A stretch of 64,000 nt of DNA from DATJGR01 sp963812255 (GCA_963812255.1 CAWEUM010000005.1:682001-746000); one strand, 5' to 3'; shown: positions 1 through 7,857, counted from the stretch's first letter. A program made the numbers and translations. Notes: generated by a model from the letters alone, not told the origin.

Positions 1-883
1 GAACGAAGCCGACGAGCGCGGCGCTGAATGTGACCGCAATCGCGCCGAGGTACGGAATGAGATTCGATGCGCCGGCGAGAATTCCCCAGACCGATGCGTA
101 TTGAAGCCCGATCCAGACGAACGCGAGCCACGTTGCAACGCCAACGATGCAACTGAGGAGCAGCTGCACCAGCAGATAACGCTTTATCTGCCCGGTGATC
201 TCGTCCAGCGTTTCAATTGTGATGCGCTTTTGCTTGAACGTCGGGCCAGCGATCCGGACGACCTTGCGACGAAACGAATCGCCCGAGGCGAGCAGAAAGA
301 ACGTGATCAGGCCGACCATCGCGGCCTGACCGAGCAGCGTTGCGAGACCGAGCGTCGATGTCCACAGATGCGCTTTGATGCTGAATCGCGGCGGCTCGAT
401 CTGCACTCGCGTCACGCCGCGTGACGACGCGGACGGCGATTCCGCATCCATTGTCGCGGCCTCGATCTGCGTCGCGGCCTGCTGCACCTTGTCGATGGCG
501 GTGTCGTGTCCGCCTCGCGCGGGACGCATCGCTGTGCGAAGCTTCTGCGCGGTGTCGGGCAACGACCTGATCAATGCGTCGGCGTCGTCCTGGAGCGAAT
601 ACGCCGTCGCGCCGATTCCGGCGATCAACGCGGCCAGCAACGTCGCGGCGCCGAGCACACGCGGAACGTGCCACACTTCGAGCCGATCGATCAGCGGCGA
701 CAGCGCGTAGCTGAACATCAGCCCGAGCAGCACCGGAATGAATACCGCGGCCGCCCAGTCCAGCATCAGCACGACGCCGCACACCGCCAAGACCGCGAGT
801 GAAATGTTGCGGATGCGCATTGGCGACGGCACGCTGACCGCGCCGTCGTCGGGCACCTCGCGCGAACCGGAAGCCTCAGCCAT
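1..883 (-). CDS. AI-2E family transporter (PerM-like permease), 3' end beyond window
   Basis: The minus-strand frame opens at the ATG at 881-883 and runs without a stop off the left edge, giving the first 294 residues. Hydrophobic segments lie near residues 25-45 (start VLAVCGVVLMLDW), 65-85 and 165-185, separated by a long extramembrane stretch, then LLVQLLLSCIVGVATWL and, near the edge, WGILAGASNLIPYLGAI. That last pattern (WG..AG..N.IPYLG) is typical of AI-2E/PerM permeases, inner-membrane proteins of about 350-400 residues, so roughly the last quarter is missing. The exported substrate of most members is unknown, and the AI-2 link holds only for TqsA. It faces away from the plus-strand gene at 994. 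Confidence 0.85.
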   Translation of the reverse strand, partial: MAEASGSREVPDDGAVSVPSPMRIRNISLAVLAVCGVVLMLDWAAAVFIPVLLGLMFSYALSPLIDRLEVWHVPRVLGAATLLAALIAGIGATAYSLQDDADALIRSLPDTAQKLRTAMRPARGGHDTAIDKVQQAATQIEAATMDAESPSASSRGVTRVQIEPPRFSIKAHLWTSTLGLATLLGQAAMVGLITFFLLASGDSFRRKVVRIAGPTFKQKRITIETLDEITGQIKRYLLVQLLLSCIVGVATWLAFVWIGLQYASVWGILAGASNLIPYLGAIAVTFSAALVGFV

Positions 884-993
884 CGACTACCTCGCCTGCC
901 GCAGCCCGCTGTGCCGTCTTAATGCGATCGGCCACCCCGGCCGATCGAACGCCTGTACATTACACGCTCAATCCGCAATCGAGGACACTCGAG

Positions 994-1377
994 ATGCCGC
1001 TCGTCGCCCGCATTCTGATCGGTCTGGTCGCCCTGTTCTTCCTGTTTCTGGCGTTTCGCTTCTATTTCATGCCCGACGCGGCCGCCGCAGCGTTCTTCAT
1101 TAGCCCGGCAGGTGTTGCCGGCCTGTCGACGATCCGCGGCGATCTCGGCGGCGCGTTCTTCGCGACCGGGGCATTCACACTGCTGGGGCTGCGGCTCGGC
1201 GCGACACGCTGGCTGCACGCAGCGGCGGGTATCCTGGCGGCGACGGCGGTCGGTCGTGCGATCGGATTCGCATTCGACGGAGTGGCCCCGTCCGCATTGA
1301 TCGGCATCACGATCGAGATCGTCTGCGTCGCGATCTTGCTGTTCGGTGCGCGCACGCTGCGCGTTTCGGCCGCCTGA
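994..1377 (+). CDS. DUF4345-like four-helix membrane protein
   Basis: 127 residues from the ATG at 994, which follows a GAGGA sequence at a workable distance; an in-frame ATG at 922 would add a non-hydrophobic leader and is less likely. The protein is almost entirely hydrophobic, with four predicted membrane helices. Near the second helix it carries a glycine-rich STIRGDLGGAFFATGAF segment, which resembles small DUF4345-type membrane proteins. No enzymatic residues are recognisable and the function is unknown. It stands alone on the plus strand between the AI-2E permease and the CoA-transferase, with which its 3' end is convergent (1 base between stops). Confidence 0.7.
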   Translation: MPLVARILIGLVALFFLFLAFRFYFMPDAAAAAFFISPAGVAGLSTIRGDLGGAFFATGAFTLLGLRLGATRWLHAAAGILAATAVGRAIGFAFDGVAPSALIGITIEIVCVAILLFGARTLRVSAA

Positions 1378-1378
1378 A

Positions 1379-2575
1379 TCAGTTCGCGGCTGCGATGCCC
1401 TGTTCGATCAGCGCATCGATCTGGGCGTCGGTCAGGCCGATTTCGCGAAGCACCGGACGCGTGTGGGCGCCGATCGACGGCGCGCGGCTGGGGATGCGTT
1501 GGGGCTCATCATGCATCTTGAATGGCGTCGCCAGCGCCCTGTCGTAACCGGCTTCGGTAGAATCGGTCCCCACAACGAGACCGTTGGCGATCAGTTGCGG
1601 ATCGTCAACGACGTCGGCGAGCCGGGCGACCACGCTGAATGTCACGTCGTGAGACTTCAGGGCGGCGTCGGCCTGCTCGATCGTCATCGTCGAAAAACCG
1701 GAAGCGATCAGCGCGCGCAGCGCGTGCCGATTCTTCATCGACGTGCGCAGGCCAGCGAAGCGCGGATCGTCGACCCACTCCGGATGATTCAACGCGGCGG
1801 CCAGCCGGGGCCACTCGAGCCTCGGCGCGGCGAGCGCGAGCATCAGGTGACGATCGTCACCGGTCGTGTAGATGTTGCTGAACGGATTGGTCCAACCCTC
1901 CTCATTGCGTCGTGTCGTCGGATCGTTTCCTGCGAGCACACCGGCCAGTTGCAGCCCGTTTGCCCACGCGCCCATCACCGCAAGCGACGTTGACACCATT
2001 GCACCCTCGCCGGTCTGTTCGCGACGGTACAGCGCCAGCATGATCGCGCCGAACAAAGTCATCGCCGTCGCGTGGTCGCCAACGCCTCCGGCCGGCGGCG
2101 ACGGCGCCACGTCCTTGTCGTGCATGACGTCGAGAATACCGGTCCGCGCAAACCAGCCCGTGATGTCGAAAGCCCGACGCGCCGATTCGTCACCTTCGAG
2201 TCCGTAGCCGGAGATCTGCGCGTAGATCAGGCGCGGATTGACGTCTCGCAGCGTTTCGTACGAGAGCGCGTAGCGCTGCAATTGATCCGCACGCAGGTTG
2301 AACAGCACCACGTCGGCCGATTCGATCAATCGGATCAACACCTCACGGCCCGCTTCGCACGTAAAATCGAGCGCGACGCTGCGTTTGTTGCGGCCGGTCA
2401 ATTGCCAGGTGTAGTCAATCGGATAGGTGCCGGACAGCCGTCGATGGCCATCGCCGCTCACCGGTTCCACCTTGATCACCTCTGCGCCATAGTCCGACAT
2501 GATCGTCGCCGCGCAAGGCCCGGCCAGAAACGATGCCGCATCGATGACGCGCAGGCCCCGCAATGTCGGTGTCAT
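1379..2575 (-). CDS. CaiB/BaiF-type (family III) CoA-transferase
   Basis: 398 residues starting at the ATG at 2573-2575, preceded on the minus strand by GGGGA. The N-terminus (LRGLRVIDAASFLAGPCAA, then GAEVIKVEP) is the standard family III start, followed by the NKRSVALD segment. The catalytic aspartate of the family fits the Asp in AFDITGWFARTG (around residue 170). Family members move CoA between an acyl-CoA donor and a carboxylic acid, usually in catabolism of carnitine, oxalate, bile acids or aromatic acids; the substrate cannot be read here. It is divergent from a short-chain dehydrogenase with a 54-bp gap, so the two may share a control region. Confidence 0.9.
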   Translation of the reverse strand: MTPTLRGLRVIDAASFLAGPCAATIMSDYGAEVIKVEPVSGDGHRRLSGTYPIDYTWQLTGRNKRSVALDFTCEAGREVLIRLIESADVVLFNLRADQLQRYALSYETLRDVNPRLIYAQISGYGLEGDESARRAFDITGWFARTGILDVMHDKDVAPSPPAGGVGDHATAMTLFGAIMLALYRREQTGEGAMVSTSLAVMGAWANGLQLAGVLAGNDPTTRRNEEGWTNPFSNIYTTGDDRHLMLALAAPRLEWPRLAAALNHPEWVDDPRFAGLRTSMKNRHALRALIASGFSTMTIEQADAALKSHDVTFSVVARLADVVDDPQLIANGLVVGTDSTEAGYDRALATPFKMHDEPQRIPSRAPSIGAHTRPVLREIGLTDAQIDALIEQGIAAAN

Positions 2576-2601
2576 GAGAATCCCCACGCAGATGTTGCGC
2601 G

Positions 2602-2623
2602 TATACTGCCGCAGCGGGGAGGA
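2602..2623 (+). promoter_or_regulatory. Putative -10 box and Shine-Dalgarno of the SDR gene
   Basis: TATACT at 2602-2607 differs from the sigma-70 -10 consensus by one base. It is followed at about the expected transcription start by a strong Shine-Dalgarno (GGGGAGGA, 2616-2623). I see no convincing -35 hexamer. The arrangement leaves a leader of only about 15 bases before the proposed ATA start and argues against a start further upstream. Confidence 0.45.
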
Positions 2624-2629
2624 TTCGGC

Positions 2630-3517
2630 ATACAGGAATTCACAGACAAGACGGCGTTCGTCACCGGCGCGGCAAGCGGCATCGGGCTCGGCATTGCACG
2701 CGCGCTCGCCGGCGCCGGCATGAACGTGATGCTCGCCGACATCGAAAAGCCCGCGCTCGAGACCGCGGCACAATCGCTGCGCGCCGGCGGCGCCCGTGTC
2801 GATACCATTGTCTGCGACGTATCCGATGCACGTTCAATGGCGGCGGCGGCCGAGGCGACGATCGCGGCGTTCGGCAGGGTGCACGTGGTGTGCAACAACG
2901 CCGGGGTCAGCACCGGGGGCCTCATCGAAGAATGCGACGACGGCGACTGGGATTGGGTCGTCGGCGTGAATTTCCTCGGCGTGCTGAACGGTTGCCGCGC
3001 GTTCCTGCCGCACATCAAGCGGCAGCGCGAGGGCGGGCACATCGTCAACACGTCTTCGATGGCGGGTCTGCTCGGCGGCATGCCCGGCTGGGGTCCGTAC
3101 AATTCAACCAAGTTCGCCGTCGTCGGTCTGACCGAGGTATTGCGTCAGGAAGGCCGCAGCGGTGGCTTCGGGGCATCGGTGCTGTGTCCCGGCGGTGTCA
3201 ACACGAACATTTATGAAGCACCGCGCAACCGCCCGCGGCGCTTCGGTCCGCAGCGGTCGAAGGTCGCTTTCTTGGACAACCCGGACGAACTGAAGAACGG
3301 CCTCGACCCGCGCATCGTGGGGCAACTGGTGGTCGAGGCGATTCGCGAGAATCGGCTGTACATCTTCACCGATCCGCGGTTTCGCAAGCTGGTCGAGCGG
3401 CGCTATCAACGCATTCTCGAAGATTTCGACTGGGCATCGCGTTCACAGGCATTGAACGACGCGCAGGCACCGGGTTCCGCAAACGCAAGCGGTCAGAGCT
3501 CTGACCCGCCCGCCTGA
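2630..3517 (+). CDS. Short-chain dehydrogenase/reductase, probable non-ATG (ATA) start
   Basis: Classical SDR of about 295 residues: cofactor motif TGAASGIGLGIA near the N-terminus, NNAGVS, then an active site with Ser in NTSSMAG and Tyr/Lys in YNSTKFAV. No ATG, GTG or TTG lies in frame between the divergent gene and residue M30 (codon at 2717), which would delete the nucleotide-binding motif. I place the start at the ATA at 2630, seven bases after GGAGGA (2618-2623), with a TATACT box at 2602-2607. The C-terminal residues SGQSSDPPA are encoded by a palindromic repeat, so the tail may be repeat-derived. Substrate unknown; pairing with the CoA-transferase suggests acyl or alcohol catabolism. 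Confidence 0.85.
   Translation: MQEFTDKTAFVTGAASGIGLGIARALAGAGMNVMLADIEKPALETAAQSLRAGGARVDTIVCDVSDARSMAAAAEATIAAFGRVHVVCNNAGVSTGGLIEECDDGDWDWVVGVNFLGVLNGCRAFLPHIKRQREGGHIVNTSSMAGLLGGMPGWGPYNSTKFAVVGLTEVLRQEGRSGGFGASVLCPGGVNTNIYEAPRNRPRRFGPQRSKVAFLDNPDELKNGLDPRIVGQLVVEAIRENRLYIFTDPRFRKLVERRYQRILEDFDWASRSQALNDAQAPGSANASGQSSDPPA
3491..3506. repeat. Palindrome of the GGTCAGAG/CTCTGACC repeat family
   Basis: A perfect 16-bp palindrome, GGTCAGAGCTCTGACC, at the 3' end of the SDR coding sequence. The same half-site (GGTCAGAG) occurs at 3537-3548 and 17351-17374 in longer hairpins, so this is one copy of a small dispersed palindrome family. Here it contributes the last codons of the SDR. Confidence 0.75.
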
Positions 3518-3520
3518 ATC

Positions 3521-3551
3521 AAATGGGGCCGGAGCCGCTCTGACCCCATTT
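3521..3551. terminator. Imperfect hairpin, likely bidirectional terminator between SDR and xth
   Basis: Arms AAATGGGGCCGGAGC (3521-3535) and GCTCTGACCCCATTT (3537-3551) pair with two mismatches around a single-base loop. The element sits exactly between two convergent genes, 3 bases after the SDR stop and 1 base before the exonuclease III stop, with A/T runs at both ends. This is what a bidirectional rho-independent terminator would look like, and it belongs to the same repeat family as 17348-17378. Confidence 0.65.
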
Positions 3552-3552
3552 G

Positions 3553-4323
3553 TCAGTCGATATCGACGCCGACCGGGCAGTGGTCGGAGCCTTGCACATC
3601 GCGCCAGATGAACGCATCGCGCACGCGCGCCGCGGCCGAACGCGATGCCAGTACATAGTCGATGCGCCAACCGACGTTGTTCTCCCGCGCACCGCCCCAC
3701 TGCCGCCACCAGGTGTAGTGACCTTCCTCACCGGGATGCCGGGCGCGGAACGTATCGACCCAGCCGGCATCGATCCAACGGGCGAATTCGGCGCGCTCCT
3801 GCGGCAGGAAGCCGCTGGTCTTCGCGTTCGTCTTCGGTCGCGCGAGATCGATTGCTTCGTGCGCGGTATTGTAGTCGCCAATGACGAATACCGGTCCGCG
3901 GCGCTTCAATTGCTCGATGCGGTCGAACAGCGCCGCGTAGAAATCCAGCTTGTACGGTACCCGGCTGTTGTCGCGCTCGGTGCCGCTGCCCTTTGGAAAG
4001 TAGGCGGTGACCACCGACATCCGCCCGAACGACGCGATCAGCAGACGCCCCTCGTCATCGAAGCGTCCATCCGCCAGCGTGCTCTCGATGCGATCGGGCG
4101 CGACGCGTGAGTACACACCAACACCGCTGTAGCCCGGTCTTTGTCCCGCCACGAATCGCACATGCCAGCCGCGCGGCGCACGGGTCTTCGCATCCAGCTG
4201 TTGCGGGAATGCCCGCACCTCCTGAATGCCGATGATGTCTGCCTTCGACTTCGCTAGGAATCGGTCGAAACCCTTCGCAGCGCACGCGCGTAAGCCATTG
4301 ACATTCCAACTGACGATTCTCAT
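3553..4323 (-). CDS. xth: Exodeoxyribonuclease III
   Basis: 256 residues from the ATG at 4321-4323. The N-terminus MRIVSWNVNGLRA supplies the catalytic Asn7, IGIQE gives the metal-binding Glu35, and the family signatures AYFPKGSG, GDYNTAH and the C-terminal SDHCPVGVDID (Asp247, His248) follow in the usual order. Members are Mg-dependent AP endonucleases and 3'-5' exonucleases in base-excision repair. The length matches the family. It lies 8 bp downstream of the YjbR-domain gene on the same strand and could be cotranscribed with it. An in-frame upstream extension exists but has no family similarity. Confidence 0.93.
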   Translation of the reverse strand: MRIVSWNVNGLRACAAKGFDRFLAKSKADIIGIQEVRAFPQQLDAKTRAPRGWHVRFVAGQRPGYSGVGVYSRVAPDRIESTLADGRFDDEGRLLIASFGRMSVVTAYFPKGSGTERDNSRVPYKLDFYAALFDRIEQLKRRGPVFVIGDYNTAHEAIDLARPKTNAKTSGFLPQERAEFARWIDAGWVDTFRARHPGEEGHYTWWRQWGGARENNVGWRIDYVLASRSAAARVRDAFIWRDVQGSDHCPVGVDID

Positions 4324-4331
4324 GGGGGGTG

Positions 4332-5105
4332 TCAGTCCGCCGCGTCGAGTCGATTCAGCATGCGCTTCAATGCGAAATGGCGATAGCTGACCGCGATCAG
4401 TTCCCGCACCTCCTGCCAATCGATGTCGTCCTCGACGTCGAGTTCAATCCAGCCGTTGTGTCCTATGTACGCCGGAATCTGGTAGCGCTTCTCGAACGTC
4501 AGCATCGCCTGCATGTCGTGCCCCACCCAGAACGACAGCTTCATGCGGCCGCCGTAGCGGTGCGCGCTGCAGAACGTTTTCGAGCCGGCGCGCCAGACCG
4601 GGTTTCCGAACGCTTTGGCTTCGGACGCTTCAGGCAATGCGAGACACAGCTTGCGCAGCGGCACGAGGATCTGCTTCGCCCGCTTCGACGCGAGCGGATC
4701 GAATTTGTCCGGATCGATCGTCTTCGTCGGTGGTTTGATGGCGATTGCCGGGCCGAGGTTGGCGGCCAGCTTCTTCGGAGCCACGACCAGGTATGCCTCG
4801 CGCACATGCTGCGCGACGCGCTTCCAGTCGAGACCACGATTCAGATGCACACCGAGCCAGCCGCGTGGACCGACATACGGCGGCACGAAGAAATACTCGG
4901 GCTCGGATTCGGTATAGCGCTGCTGTGCGCCAGGCGGCGCCGACAACCACAACGAAATGCGCCCATCGCCGTGATGATTGACGATATGCGACGCAAACGT
5001 TTTACCACCCACGCGGTAGTCGGGCGAGCCGCGGGAGATCACTTCGGTCGCTTCCGGGAATGACAGGCAGATCTCTCGTACCGCGGCTGCAATGTCTTTG
5101 GCCAT
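4332..5105 (-). CDS. Tandem MmcQ/YjbR-domain protein
   Basis: 257 residues with two copies of the MmcQ/YjbR (CyaY-like fold) domain. Copy 1 (about 1-115) has CLSFPEATEV, GGKTFASH, the tryptophan-containing PRGWLGVHLN, and DWKRVAQHVREAY. Copy 2 (about 140-250) repeats the order: CLALPEASEAKAF, GSKTFCSAH, HNGWIELDVED, DWQEVRELIAVSY. The usual family member is a single domain of about 115-120 residues, so this is a duplication or fusion. YjbR folds have been proposed to bind DNA but their role is not established. The neighbouring exonuclease III gene hints at nucleic-acid work. Confidence 0.85.
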   Translation of the reverse strand: MAKDIAAAVREICLSFPEATEVISRGSPDYRVGGKTFASHIVNHHGDGRISLWLSAPPGAQQRYTESEPEYFFVPPYVGPRGWLGVHLNRGLDWKRVAQHVREAYLVVAPKKLAANLGPAIAIKPPTKTIDPDKFDPLASKRAKQILVPLRKLCLALPEASEAKAFGNPVWRAGSKTFCSAHRYGGRMKLSFWVGHDMQAMLTFEKRYQIPAYIGHNGWIELDVEDDIDWQEVRELIAVSYRHFALKRMLNRLDAAD

Positions 5106-5269
5106 GGCTCCAACACCCCTGGTTATCCAACTATCAACAATGGGGGATTGCCCGCCATGAAATCACAATCGTTTCCAAATGGGCATAGCGCGGCGCGGCA
5201 AGTGACTCCGTGCGCCCTTGACGATATGGTTGCGCATTCGCCGCTGCGCGGGTTGCGATGGAAGATGCG

Positions 5270-5482
5270 ATGGATCGTTTAGAGAAAGTCGGCTACGCGC
5301 TGCTGGGCATCGTCTGCGCGTTGTATCTGATCGTGATGTTCGTCGGTTTGATCGCCGCATTGCCGTGGGGAATCGTGGGCCTCATCGCGATCGCCGGCAT
5401 CGGACTGCTGCTGATCAAAGTGGTCCGCGAACGAATCGGCAACAGAGAAGACACCTACTACGAGAAGCACGTCGACCAATGA
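5270..5482 (+). CDS. Small two-helix membrane protein
   Basis: 70 residues from the ATG at 5270, chosen because GGAAG lies 5 bases upstream; the in-frame ATG at 5258 is possible. Two consecutive hydrophobic helices (YALLGIVCALYLIVMFVGL and the following GIVGLIAIAGIGLLLI) are followed by a charged tail ending YYEKHVDQ. No known domain is recognised. The stop overlaps the start of the next gene as ATGA (5479-5482), so the two are almost certainly translated together; a membrane partner or anchor for the YbjQ-type protein is a reasonable guess. Confidence 0.7.
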   Translation: MDRLEKVGYALLGIVCALYLIVMFVGLIAALPWGIVGLIAIAGIGLLLIKVVRERIGNREDTYYEKHVDQ

Positions 5483-5805
5483 GAATCACGACTCAGGATC
5501 GATTCGAAGACGCGACGATCGTGAAGACGCTCGGCTTGGTCCGCGGCAACACGATTCGAGCCCGCCATGTCGGCAAGGATATCCTCGCCGGCCTGCGTTC
5601 GCTGGTCGGCGGCGAGATCACCGAATACACGAAGATGCTCGCCGAGGCGCGCGAACAATCGCTGGACCGCATGGTCGCCGAGGCCAGAAAGCTCGGCGCC
5701 GACGCGATCGTCGCCGTGCGCTTCGTCACCGCGCCGGTGATGCAGGGGGCTGCCGAGCTATTGGCCTATGGCACGGCGGTCAAGCTCGACAAGCCGCGCG
5801 CATAA
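5479..5805 (+). CDS. YbjQ/UPF0145 family protein
   Basis: 108 residues from the ATG at 5479. The sequence TLGLVRGNTIRARHVGKD, then SLVGGEITEYTKMLAEAR, EARKLGADAIVAVRF and a C-terminal LLAYGTAVKL, matches the YbjQ family (heavy-metal-binding-like fold, UPF0145) over its full length. Structures of the family are pentamers; the biochemical role is unknown. It shares a 4-bp overlap with the small membrane protein gene upstream, an arrangement implying a joint function. Confidence 0.85.
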   Translation: MRITTQDRFEDATIVKTLGLVRGNTIRARHVGKDILAGLRSLVGGEITEYTKMLAEAREQSLDRMVAEARKLGADAIVAVRFVTAPVMQGAAELLAYGTAVKLDKPRA

Positions 5806-5818
5806 CGTCGAGCCGCGC

Positions 5819-6526
5819 TTGATCCGGATCAAGGTCTGTTGCATTGCGAGCCTCGCAGAAGCGCGTGCCGCAATCGCCGCGGGTGCGCGCGCCATTGGCC
5901 TGGTGTCACAGATGCCGAGCGGACCCGGCGTCATCAGCGAGGCTTCGATCGGCAAGATTGCGGCTGCCGTTGGCAGCGCAGCATCGACGTTCCTGTTGAC
6001 GAGCCTGCAGGATCCTGAACGGATCATCGCCCAACACCACCGCTGCAAGACCAGCACCTTGCAGTTGGTCGACGCGCTGCCGCGCGGCGCGTATCGTGAA
6101 CTGAGGTTGGCACTGCCCGGCGTTTCGCTTGTTCAGGTCATCCACGTACGTGATGACGCCTGCGTGGCAGAAGCGGCATCGATCGCGGCGGACGTCGATG
6201 CGTTGCTGCTCGATTCCGGCAATCCTTCGCTGCATACCAAGGAACTCGGCGGCACCGGGCGCACCCACAACTGGGATCTCAGCGCGGCGATCGTCGCAGC
6301 CGTTGGCGTCCCGGTGTATCTCGCCGGTGGCCTGAACGGCGCCAACGTGGGCGAGGCGATCGTGCGTGTTCGGCCTTACGGCGTGGATCTGTGCACCGGC
6401 GTGCGTACCCATGGCCGACTCGATCCCGACAAACTGGCGACGTTCGTTGCAGCGGTCCGGTCGTCCCCGGCGGGTTCGAATTCGGCGGGTTCGAAATCTG
6501 CAATTGATCGCGACGCATCAATGTAA
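5819..6526 (+). CDS. Phosphoribosylanthranilate isomerase-like (TrpF-like) protein
   Basis: 235 residues if translation starts at the TTG at 5819, which places the catalytic cysteine at position 7 (IRIKVCC) exactly as in TrpF. The second catalytic residue fits the Asp in ALLLDSG. GGTGRTHNWDLS, VYLAGGLNGANVGEAI and VRPYGVDLCTGV are canonical for the (beta/alpha)8 TrpF barrel. The usual SSPR loop after strand 2 is replaced by MPSGPGVIS. No other trp gene is nearby, so the enzyme may serve another phosphoribosyl substrate or have moved. The C-terminus ends in a low-complexity SPAGSNSAGSKSA tail. Confidence 0.8.
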   Translation: MIRIKVCCIASLAEARAAIAAGARAIGLVSQMPSGPGVISEASIGKIAAAVGSAASTFLLTSLQDPERIIAQHHRCKTSTLQLVDALPRGAYRELRLALPGVSLVQVIHVRDDACVAEAASIAADVDALLLDSGNPSLHTKELGGTGRTHNWDLSAAIVAAVGVPVYLAGGLNGANVGEAIVRVRPYGVDLCTGVRTHGRLDPDKLATFVAAVRSSPAGSNSAGSKSAIDRDASM

Positions 6527-6589
6527 GACCATCCGCGCCTCGCGCACTCGGCCTTTGCCCGAACACCCACCTGGAGAATCGATCCGTCC

Positions 6590-7762
6590 ATGTCCGACAC
6601 ACCGGTCTCGGTCCAAGACTACTTCGACGCCGAAACATTCGGCCGCATCAAAGCCTTCGCTGACACGCACGACACGCCGCTGCTCGTCGTCGACACGGCG
6701 ACGATCGATCGTCAGTACGAAGATCTCGTGCGACATTTTCCGACTGCGCGAATTTACTATGCAGTCAAGGCGAACCCGTCGCCGCAAGTGCTGACTCTGC
6801 TGCGGGACAAAGGCGCGTCGTTCGACATCGCCTCCACATACGAACTGGAGAAGGTGCTTGCGCTCGGCGTGACACCGGACCGCGTCAGCTTCGGCAATAC
6901 CATCAAGAAGGCAAAAGACATCCGCACGTTCTACCAGAAGGGCGTGCGCATGTTCGCCACGGATTCCGAGGGGGACCTGCGCAACATCGCCAAAGCGGCA
7001 CCCGGCTCCAGGGTGTACGCGCGCATTCTGACCGAAGGCACGTTGACGGCGGACTGGCCGCTGTCGCGCAAATTCGGCTGCGAGAGCGACATGGCGATGG
7101 ACCTGCTGATTCTCGCGCGCGACCTTGGCCTGGAGCCGTACGGCGTATCGTTCCATGTGGGCTCGCAACAGCGTGAGATTGGTGCCTGGGACGCGGCACT
7201 CGGCAAGGTGAAAGTGATCTTCAACCGCCTCTGGGAAGAAGACGGCATCAAGCTGAAGATGATCAACATGGGCGGCGGTTTCCCCGCGAACTATCTGCAG
7301 CGTACCAACGAACTGGCAACGTACGCGGCCGAGATCGCGCGTTTCCTGCACGAAGACTTCATGGATGATATGCCGGAAATCGTCATCGAACCCGGCCGCT
7401 CTCTGATCTCGAACGCCGGCGTGCTGGTCTGCGAAGTGGTATTGATCTCGCGCAAGTCGCGTACCGCACTGCATCGCTGGGTGTACACCGACGTCGGAAA
7501 ATTCTCGGGACTGATCGAGACGCTCGATGAATCGATCAAGTATCCGATTTACAGCGAAAAGAACGGCGAACTGGAAAACGCGGTGATCGCGGGCCCAACC
7601 TGCGACAGCGCGGACATCATGTACGAGAACTACAAGTACGGGCTGCCGTTGAACCTCGCAGCTGGCGATCGGTTGTACTGGCTGTCCACCGGCGCGTATA
7701 CCACGACATACAGTTCGGTGGAGTTCAACGGCTTCCCGCCGCTGAAGGACTACTACATCTAA
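6590..7762 (+). CDS. Type III PLP-dependent ornithine/lysine decarboxylase
   Basis: 390 residues of the eukaryotic-type (fold III) amino-acid decarboxylase family. The PLP-binding lysine is in YYAVKANPSPQVL (about residue 60); the phosphate-binding loop is MGGGFPANY; IEPGRSLISNAG and the cysteine-containing GPTCDSADIMYENY near the C-terminus complete the two-chain active site. Members make putrescine or cadaverine for polyamine pools. The HVGSQQREIGAWDAAL specificity helix does not let me choose between ornithine and lysine. A GGAGA lies upstream of the ATG. It seems to be a single-gene unit, followed by a weak hairpin. Confidence 0.92.
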   Translation: MSDTPVSVQDYFDAETFGRIKAFADTHDTPLLVVDTATIDRQYEDLVRHFPTARIYYAVKANPSPQVLTLLRDKGASFDIASTYELEKVLALGVTPDRVSFGNTIKKAKDIRTFYQKGVRMFATDSEGDLRNIAKAAPGSRVYARILTEGTLTADWPLSRKFGCESDMAMDLLILARDLGLEPYGVSFHVGSQQREIGAWDAALGKVKVIFNRLWEEDGIKLKMINMGGGFPANYLQRTNELATYAAEIARFLHEDFMDDMPEIVIEPGRSLISNAGVLVCEVVLISRKSRTALHRWVYTDVGKFSGLIETLDESIKYPIYSEKNGELENAVIAGPTCDSADIMYENYKYGLPLNLAAGDRLYWLSTGAYTTTYSSVEFNGFPPLKDYYI

Positions 7763-7769
7763 CCCGCGC

Positions 7770-7799
7770 GCCGGCGCATGTTCGAGCCGGCTTGCTTGT
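7770..7799 (+). terminator. Weak hairpin after the decarboxylase gene
   Basis: Two GCCGGC blocks (7770-7775 and 7786-7791) can pair around a 10-base loop, followed by TTGCTTGTG. The T-tract is poor, so this is only a candidate terminator; it lies 8 bases after the stop codon. Confidence 0.35.
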
Positions 7800-7857
7800 G
7801 GCGTCACTTTCTCCAAAAATGGCCGGAAACCTCTAGCCGTCCCGTCCGGAGCGCGTC

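Noticed and set aside
2072..2629. Long open frame extending the SDR upstream by 186 codons
   Set aside because: It is antisense to the CoA-transferase, arginine-rich and without homology; typical of G+C-rich shadow frames.
6518..7816. 432-codon minus-strand frame opposite the decarboxylase
   Set aside because: Composition is shadow-like (Arg, His, Val-rich, no domain) while the plus strand encodes a clear enzyme.
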